NCBI GenBank assembly: GCA_031367715.1
Contig: JANLQJ010000077.1
Coordinates: 17,920-81,919 of the forward strand
Source of the DNA: JANYHF01 sp031367715
Lineage (GTDB): Bacteria > Pseudomonadota > Alphaproteobacteria > Rhizobiales > Hyphomicrobiaceae
Reading direction: 5' to 3'
DNA: 64,000 bases
The position numbers and the translations under genes are program-made. Positions 63,978 to 64,000 of the stretch are shown piece by piece (position 1 is the stretch's first letter; each line of letters begins with the position of its first letter). The notes beneath the pieces are model-generated. The model was not told the DNA's origin. It saw nothing but the letters and a program-made list of their open reading frames with translations, and ran no database searches.

Positions 63978-64000
63978 GGGGCGCACAGCAGTGCGCCCGT
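63978..64000. repeat. GTAGGGGCG-type palindrome at the window end
   Basis: GGGCGCAC (63979-63986) and GTGCGCCC (63991-63998) pair around AGCA; the outer TAGGG (63976-63980) belongs to the same class as 37564-37595, though the right end reads CCCGT instead of CCCCTAC. The element may continue beyond the window. Confidence 0.6.

Overview
The window is about 64 kb of high-GC chromosome (roughly 60-63% G+C by eye) from an alphaproteobacterium, most likely of the order Hyphomicrobiales (Rhizobiales). The evidence is gene order: miaB-phoH-ybeY-corC-lnt-HTH regulator-metK-trmB followed by rimP-nusA-ylxR-infB-rbfA-truB-rpsO-pnp is the arrangement I know from that order. A perfect CtrA-type box (35241-35255) and a soluble NAD-type formate dehydrogenase (fdsGBA) also fit. 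I cannot name a genus. There is no rRNA, tRNA, CRISPR array, prophage or transposase gene that I can see.

Layout. (1) 1-8451, plus strand: tRNA/rRNA maturation and envelope genes (miaB, phoH-like, ybeY, corC-like, lnt), a PraR-like HTH regulator, metK and trmB. (2) 8452-15635, plus strand: the transcription/translation operon rimP-nusA-ylxR-infB-rbfA. It has a structured leader (promoter candidate, terminator-like hairpin, two mutually exclusive stems), and a Uma2-type nuclease gene is inserted between infB and rbfA. (3) 15726-17257, minus strand: yceI and an unknown membrane protein interrupt the block. (4) 17498-21315, plus strand: truB, rpsO, pnp. A MITE-like element follows rpsO and another follows pnp, and pnp ends at a textbook terminator. 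(5) 21612-24993, plus strand: a three-gene sugar cassette (DUF4432 epimerase-like, DeoC/LsrF-type aldolase, PfkB kinase). (6) 25054-28208, minus strand: Wzc-type tyrosine autokinase and Wza-type export lipoprotein. (7) 28487-32986, plus strand: ABC-F ATPase, a BKACE/DUF849 enzyme and a DUF882 M15-type peptidase. (8) 33123-36587, minus strand: OafA-like acyltransferase and a secreted vWA protein. (9) 36854-37546, plus strand: a lone SLATT-like membrane protein. (10) 37612-46513, minus strand: asd, dapB, xth, lolA-like, ftsK, a class I aminotransferase and tesB. (11) 46620-49110, plus strand: UbiH-family hydroxylase and an MFS transporter. (12) 49124-53292, minus strand: Trm112-like, LON-domain protein with a non-canonical start, YbbN-type thioredoxin, ProXp-ala-like deacylase, a small secreted protein, a second Uma2 protein and a small two-gene unit. 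(13) 53332-58453, minus strand: fdsG-fdsB-fdsA with a MITE-like element between B and A. (14) 58649-63916: a YafK/DpaA-type L,D-transpeptidase (minus), a YbhN/UPF0104 membrane protein and an AsmA-family protein (plus).

Function. Most of the window is core housekeeping: ribosome assembly and translation initiation, cell division (FtsK), lysine/DAP synthesis (Asd, DapB, possibly the aminotransferase) and envelope maintenance (Lnt, LolA-like, L,D-transpeptidase-like, DUF882 peptidase, AsmA). The accessory layer is small: the sugar cassette, formate oxidation, the BKACE enzyme, two Uma2 proteins, the SLATT protein and two kinds of non-coding palindromic element (a GTAGGGGCG-type palindrome at four loci and three 131-161 bp MITE-like elements). 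No single spectacular new system is evident. The best leads are the rimP leader RNA, the unassigned sugar cassette, the lone SLATT protein, the AUC-start candidate and the 78/66-residue gene pair.
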